Shown: positions 6,853-9,721 of the stretch, in pieces | Layout of the letters: each line of letters begins with the position of its first letter | Numbering within the stretch: the stretch's first letter is position 1 | Translations under genes and position numbers: made by a program | Notes under the pieces: model-generated | Database searches by the model: none | What the model saw: only the letters and a program-made list of their open reading frames with translations | What the model was told of the DNA's origin: nothing | Origin: Candidatus Avelusimicrobium facis | GTDB taxonomy: Bacteria; Elusimicrobiota; Elusimicrobia; Elusimicrobiales; Elusimicrobiaceae | Length of the DNA: 9,721 nucleotides | NCBI GenBank assembly: GCA_900762815.1 | Contig: CAAFHX010000059.1 | Coordinates: 1 to 9,721, forward strand | Reading direction: 5' to 3'

Positions 6853-7392
6853 ATGGAATTGAAAGGCTCTAAAACCGAAAAAAACTTGCAAACCGCTTTT
6901 GCCGGAGAATCGCAGGCGCGCAACAAATACACCTATTACGCTTCTAAGGCCAAAAAAGAAGGGTTTGTGCAAATTGCCAAAATCTTTGAAGAAACCGCCA
7001 ATAACGAAAAAGAACACGCCAAATTGTGGTTCAAATTTTTGCATGACGGCAATGTGCCTGAGACGGCAGCCAATTTGTTAGATGCGGCCCAAGGCGAAAA
7101 TTACGAATGGACCGATATGTATGCCGGCTTTGCCAAAACCGCTAAGGAAGAAGGCTTTGAAAAATTGGCTTACTTGTTTGAAGCCGTAGCTAAAATTGAA
7201 AAGACGCACGAAGAACGCTACCGCAAATTGCTCAAGAATGTGGAAACCCAGGAAGTCTTTAAAAAGGCCGGTATTGTGGTGTGGGAATGCTCCAACTGCG
7301 GGCACCTTCACATCGGCGAAACCGCCCCGGAAATTTGCCCCGTGTGCGCCCACCCGAAAGCGTATTTCCAGGTCCGCGCCGAAAACTATTAA
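6853..7392 (+). CDS. rbr: Rubrerythrin (non-haem diiron peroxidase)
   Basis: A 179-residue cytoplasmic protein with both classical domains. The four-helix ferritin-like part carries diiron ligands E19 (in AGESQAR), E52 and H55 (EKEH), E82 and E85 (GENYE), E116 and H119 (EKTH). The C-terminal rubredoxin part holds one iron on C146/C149 (CSNCG) and C162/C165 (CPVC). Rubrerythrin reduces hydrogen peroxide to water with electrons passed through the rubredoxin site and is typical of anaerobes. All expected ligands are present and the length is normal. The start at 6853 is chosen because GAGGAG (6841-6846) lies six bases upstream and the protein then begins as known family members do; a longer reading from 6751 would overlap perR. 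It lies 43 bases after perR with no promoter seen between, so the two are probably cotranscribed. Glutamate codons are nearly all GAA. Confidence 0.96.
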   Translation: MELKGSKTEKNLQTAFAGESQARNKYTYYASKAKKEGFVQIAKIFEETANNEKEHAKLWFKFLHDGNVPETAANLLDAAQGENYEWTDMYAGFAKTAKEEGFEKLAYLFEAVAKIEKTHEERYRKLLKNVETQEVFKKAGIVVWECSNCGHLHIGETAPEICPVCAHPKAYFQVRAENY

Positions 7393-7408
7393 GCTGTTCT
7401 TTACCACC

Positions 7409-7440
7409 GAGAACCCGGCCACGCGCCGGGTTTTCTTTAT
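7409..7440 (+). terminator. Intrinsic terminator after rubrerythrin
   Basis: AACCCGGC / GCCGGGTT (7412-7419 and 7425-7432) pair perfectly around a 5-base loop. The stem can extend to 11 bp with one G-T pair (7409-7411 with 7433-7435), and the T-rich tract TTTTCTTTAT runs from 7431 to 7440. On the minus strand no T run follows, so the converging MFS gene is not served by it, and no terminator for that gene is obvious in 7441-7469. Confidence 0.92.
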
Positions 7441-7469
7441 GTAAAATCTGCTTTTTATCCGGTGGCTTT

Positions 7470-8867
7470 TTACTGCGGCCATTCATCGCGTTTGGCCGAT
7501 AATATTCCCCCCGCCACGGCGCACAAGGCACCAAAAAGCAGGGCGGCGCTGTAACCGCGGATGAAAGCCGGTGCGGCCTCCACGCCGCTTTTCAATGCCC
7601 AGGCTTGCACCGCCGAAAATACCGCCACCGACAGGGCAATCCCGCTAACCATCCCCACGTTGCGGGCCAAAGCATTGACGCTGGCCACCACGCCCAGCTG
7701 CCCTTTGGGGGCGGCGCTGACGACGGTGTTGTTGTTGGGCACTTGAAACGTGCCCGAGCCGGCGCCCATCACCAGCTGTGCCAGCACGATATAAGAAATG
7801 CTGGGGGAGGAGCCGATCAGGGCAAACATCAGCGTCCCCGTAAGCAGGAAGAAAAACCCGGCCGTGGTAATAATGCGCGCGGGCCATTTGGCGCACAGCG
7901 CGCCCGATACCGCCGAAGCGGCAGCCAAGGTAACCGGGAAGGGCAGCATCAACAGCCCGATTTGAATCGGGTCCATATGCAGAATGTCTGTCAGATAAAA
8001 CGGCAAGAGTACCGAGTTGGTAAATAGCGAAGTAAACCCCAGCAGCGCCACCACCAGCCCGTAGGAAATAGCCGGAATACGGAAAATTTCCACGCCGATA
8101 AACGGGCTCTTGGAAACTTTTTCCCGCCGCAAGAACAATCCCAAAAATACGGCGGCCAAGGCAAAGGCGGACAAAATCCGTCCCGAGGTCCACCCCAAGG
8201 TCGCACCCATGTTCAGCGCGTACAAAAAGGCAAAACTGGTTACCACATAACATAGCGCGCTGTACCAATCCATCTTTAGTTTTTTCACCGCACGGAACCG
8301 TGGAATAAGATAAATCCCCCGCCACACGCCCAAAATGCACACCGGCACCGAAATCCAAAAGACCGACGGCCAACCCCAGGCCTGTATCAGCGCCCCTCCC
8401 AGGGCCGGGCCCGCCAAGGAACCGCACGCCACTACCGCCCCAATCGCCCCAAAAGCTTTGCCCCGGGCCTTGCCGTGGAAGATTTGCGCAATCAACGCCT
8501 GCGAGGTGGCCATCATAGCAGACGAGCCCACCCCTTGCACCGCGCGCGCGAGCAGCATGGTCGGCAAAGAGCCCGCCACCGCCCCCAGCACCGCACCTAT
8601 CCCAAAGGTAATAAAACCGCCCAAATACATCCACTTGCGGCTGTACATATCCGAGAGTTTGCCAAACACCGGCAGCAGACACGTCAGCACCAGCAGGTAC
8701 ATGCTGACCACCAGCTGGATGCTTTCCAGCGTTACGTGAAACTGCGTGGCCATGGTGGGCAGCGCGATATTAACAATGCCCGCCGACAGCGTAGACATAA
8801 AGGTCCCGTTGGCCGTAACGGAAAAAATGGTCCACTTGCGTGATAGTTTAAATTTACCTATGTTCAT
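7470..8867 (-). CDS. Major facilitator superfamily exporter, DHA2 (EmrB/QacA-like) family
   Basis: A 465-residue inner-membrane protein, almost wholly hydrophobic, with a length and helix count (about 14) that fit the DHA2 drug:H+ antiporter group. MFS motif A is GKLSDMYSRKW (69-79), in the loop between helices 2 and 3. A motif B-like LLARAVQGVGSS (105-116) contains the conserved Arg108. A motif C-like antiporter stretch follows: GSLAGPALGGAL (149-160). The two halves are joined near 195-265 by a short loop and the extra helices usual in this group. Such proteins expel drugs, dyes or metabolites using the proton gradient; the substrate cannot be read from sequence. No clear Shine-Dalgarno precedes the ATG; a TATAAT promoter and a stable stem-loop lie upstream. 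It converges on the rubrerythrin gene and I infer no functional tie. Confidence 0.92.
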   Translation of the reverse strand: MNIGKFKLSRKWTIFSVTANGTFMSTLSAGIVNIALPTMATQFHVTLESIQLVVSMYLLVLTCLLPVFGKLSDMYSRKWMYLGGFITFGIGAVLGAVAGSLPTMLLARAVQGVGSSAMMATSQALIAQIFHGKARGKAFGAIGAVVACGSLAGPALGGALIQAWGWPSVFWISVPVCILGVWRGIYLIPRFRAVKKLKMDWYSALCYVVTSFAFLYALNMGATLGWTSGRILSAFALAAVFLGLFLRREKVSKSPFIGVEIFRIPAISYGLVVALLGFTSLFTNSVLLPFYLTDILHMDPIQIGLLMLPFPVTLAAASAVSGALCAKWPARIITTAGFFFLLTGTLMFALIGSSPSISYIVLAQLVMGAGSGTFQVPNNNTVVSAAPKGQLGVVASVNALARNVGMVSGIALSVAVFSAVQAWALKSGVEAAPAFIRGYSAALLFGALCAVAGGILSAKRDEWPQ

Positions 8868-8881
8868 AAGGGCGTAAAACC

Positions 8882-8903
8882 GGCCCGCATATCCCGGCGG
8901 GCC
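8882..8903 (-). promoter_or_regulatory. Stem-loop at the predicted 5' end of the MFS mRNA
   Basis: A 7-bp all-GC stem GGCCCGC / GCGGGCC (8903-8897 and 8888-8882 on minus) closes an 8-base loop. On the minus strand it is followed by GG and TTTT, then 8 bases to the ATG. It begins only a few bases after the expected transcription start near 8907. It could protect the mRNA 5' end, hinder ribosome access or act as a weak attenuator; which is not decidable here. Confidence 0.5.
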
Positions 8904-8913
8904 ATATACTTAT

Positions 8914-8941
8914 ATTATAGCTTTTTATGCAATGCAGCCAA
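8914..8941 (-). promoter_or_regulatory. Promoter of the MFS exporter gene
   Basis: On the minus strand a perfect TATAAT (8919-8914) lies 16 bases after TTGGCT (8941-8936, four of six matches to TTGACA). The -10 is 46 bases upstream of the start codon. It is back-to-back with a plus-strand TATAAT at 9009, making this a divergent control region of about 90 bases. Confidence 0.55.
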
Positions 8942-8947
8942 ATCAAC

Positions 8948-8964
8948 GGCCCTGTTTTGGGGCC
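8948..8964. repeat. Short GC-rich inverted repeat between the divergent promoters
   Basis: GGCCC (8948-8952) and GGGCC (8960-8964) are complementary across a 7-base spacer (TGTTTTG). No T tract follows on either strand, so it is not a terminator. It lies just upstream of the MFS -35 and could be a protein-binding site. The support is the symmetry only. Confidence 0.3.
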
Positions 8965-9008
8965 CGGCACAAGTACCCCCTTTACAAGCGGAACTTTTTT
9001 GGCTAAAC

Positions 9009-9014
9009 TATAAT
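9009..9014 (+). promoter_or_regulatory. Candidate plus-strand promoter (-10) for the structured RNA/leader
   Basis: A perfect TATAAT lies on the plus strand and would start transcription near 9021. No good -35 is at the proper distance; TTTACA (8981-8986) is 22 bases away, and there is no TG extension. If used, the next gene would have a leader of about 208 bases containing the structure described at 9026-9207. Confidence 0.45.
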
Positions 9015-9020
9015 TATCCG

Positions 9021-9207
9021 TATTTGTATTAAGAACACTGCTTAGGGAGAAGTCTTATTGTCCTTTCGCCTAAAGAGTGTGGTTTTTTGTTCATCTTGCC
9101 GGGACCTATGTTTTTATAGGTCCAAAATGCAAGGCGGCCGGGTCCAAAGACCCATGCCAAATGCAGTGGGTAGGCAGTATACTATAGTGTAGCAGCAGTA
9201 TATTTTT
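9021..9207 (+). ncRNA. Candidate structured RNA: gene leader element or free small RNA
   Basis: This stretch has no reading frame worth calling but contains nested complementarity. A closing helix pairs GTAT and ACTGCTTA (9026-9029, 9037-9044) with the continuous strand TAGGCAGTATAC (9171-9182), with a 7-base bulge and one G-T pair. Inside it, CTTGC+GGACCTAT (9095-9099, 9102-9109) pairs with ATAGGTCC+GCAAG (9116-9123, 9129-9133). A smaller hairpin, GGGTC/GACCC with a CAAA loop (9140-9153), follows. Two alternative hairpins compete with the closing helix. One is ACACT..TTAGG/CCTAA..AGTGT (9035-9080), followed by TTTTTT. The other is TATACT/AGTATA (9178-9202), followed by TTTTT. This resembles a switchable leader. 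It matches no riboswitch, 6S, tmRNA, SRP or RNase P core that I know. Folded by hand only. Confidence 0.45.
9174..9202 (+). repeat. Direct repeat GCAGTATA, two copies 21 bases apart
   Basis: GCAGTATA occurs at 9174-9181 and 9195-9202, a spacing of 21 bases, about two helical turns. It lies just before the start of the last gene. It may be a tandem binding site on one DNA face or simply part of the RNA structure, where the first copy is in the closing helix and the second in the downstream hairpin. Confidence 0.4.
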
Positions 9208-9228
9208 CTCAATTTAAAAGAGGCTCTT

Positions 9229-9721
9229 ATGCTAAAACTCATCTCGTTGCTTATCAGTTTTTCGTTAGTATTTACGTCCTTGGCGCCGTCTTACGTACAG
9301 GCGGCCGAGGTGGTGCGCCAACAGAAGGCCGGCGCAACAGGCGTATCTAACGCAGTAGAGCTGGCATTGCGGCAGGGGTTAACGCCGGAGGCGGTAGAGG
9401 AGCGGTTGACGGTGCAGGCGGTCAAGGCGTTGCGGGGGCTGGATAAACTCTTTCCGGAGAGTGCCTGTGCGCGGGAGATGTACAAGGTGCAAGGGCGCGA
9501 AGAGATTGCTCTGGGCAAAGGGGGCACCTATCCTACTTTTATTTACGCCAGAGCTTGCGCCCGGTTGAACTATGCGGCGATAAAAGAGACGACGAAGGGC
9601 AAAAACGAGGTGGTGGCTAAGGTAGGCTACAACGCGGGCGGGTTGACGTCGGACCTGGCGTGGCTGGTCAGCAACTATGGGGCCAATGCAAAGGACCGTG
9701 CGGCGTATTTTAATTATTTTA
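9229..9721 (+). CDS. Secreted protein of unknown function, N-terminal part (runs off the window)
   Basis: The reading frame stays open from the ATG at 9229 to the window edge, giving 164 residues without a stop. The N-terminus is a classical signal peptide: Met-Leu-Lys, a hydrophobic core to about residue 19, and a likely cleavage after VQA (23-25). The mature part begins AEVVRQQ and has helical, charged stretches (about 38-70), Cys80 and Cys110 that could form a disulphide outside the cytoplasm, and a Tyr/Gly-rich end (134-164). I recognise no family. AAAGAGG (9217-9223) lies five bases before the start and supports it. Glutamate is coded by GAG in 10 of 11 positions, unlike the GAA-rich rubrerythrin. 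The long, structured region upstream may control it. Full length and function cannot be judged from this fragment. Confidence 0.8.
   Translation, partial: MLKLISLLISFSLVFTSLAPSYVQAAEVVRQQKAGATGVSNAVELALRQGLTPEAVEERLTVQAVKALRGLDKLFPESACAREMYKVQGREEIALGKGGTYPTFIYARACARLNYAAIKETTKGKNEVVAKVGYNAGGLTSDLAWLVSNYGANAKDRAAYFNYF

Noticed and set aside
7645..8682. 345-codon minus-strand frame inside the MFS gene, and similar long frames on both strands there
   Set aside because: Out of frame with a protein that carries all MFS motifs; these frames are by-products of GC-rich codons.
9021..9207. Known RNA classes for the structured region (6S, tmRNA, SRP, RNase P, cobalamin, SAM, TPP, c-di-GMP, purine, T-box)
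   Set aside because: None of the core conserved stretches that I know for these classes is present on either strand; a covariance-model search would still be the proper test.
9291..9527. Minus-strand frame of 78 codons inside the last gene
   Set aside because: The plus-strand frame has a signal peptide, a good ribosome site and stays open to the edge; the minus frame has no such support.

Overview
The window reads as a compact bacterial chromosome segment from an anaerobic or microaerophilic organism. The evidence is a PerR-type peroxide sensor next to a rubrerythrin, many short or overlapping gene junctions, and E. coli/B. subtilis-like -10 elements. The overall look reminds me of Elusimicrobiota, but that is a weak impression. 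No rRNA, tRNA, CRISPR array, insertion sequence or phage gene is visible. I count nine genes; eight are complete and the last runs off the right edge.

Left half (about 66-5524), all on the minus strand, read right to left. A HI0933/YhiN-type flavoprotein (4349-5524) is followed by two polytopic membrane proteins (3091-4278 and 2264-3094) joined by an ATGA overlap and closed by a clear intrinsic terminator. The next unit is a Na+/phosphate cotransporter-like protein with a C-terminal PhoU-like domain (394-2193) and a small DUF1232/YkvA membrane protein (97-384). The ribosome binding site of the small gene contains part of the transporter's stop codon. This unit ends in a second strong terminator.

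Middle (5525-7440). An FMN-binding split-barrel (PPOX-like) gene on minus is divergent from a plus-strand perR-rubrerythrin pair. The perR promoter has an extended -10, and a perfect 7-1-7 inverted repeat typical of PerR/Fur operators lies over the predicted transcription start. This predicts self-repression by PerR and co-expression of the peroxide-reducing rubrerythrin. The pair ends in a good terminator.

Right part (7441-9721). A 14-TM-type MFS exporter (DHA2-like) lies on minus, with a stem-loop at the predicted 5' end of its mRNA. A 361-base intergenic region follows. On its plus strand it holds a TATAAT element followed by about 160 bases that fold by hand into a multi-helix RNA with two mutually exclusive, U-tract-ending hairpins. 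I match it to no known RNA family, and it is the best candidate here for something undescribed: either a leader element of the next gene or a free small RNA. The last gene (9229 to the edge) encodes a protein with a signal peptide that I do not recognise, and its glutamate codons differ from those of rubrerythrin.

The strongest biological theme is peroxide and redox defence: perR, rubrerythrin, a PPOX-like flavoprotein and an FAD oxidoreductase. The rest is transport and membrane proteins. All folding, promoter and motif calls were made by eye.
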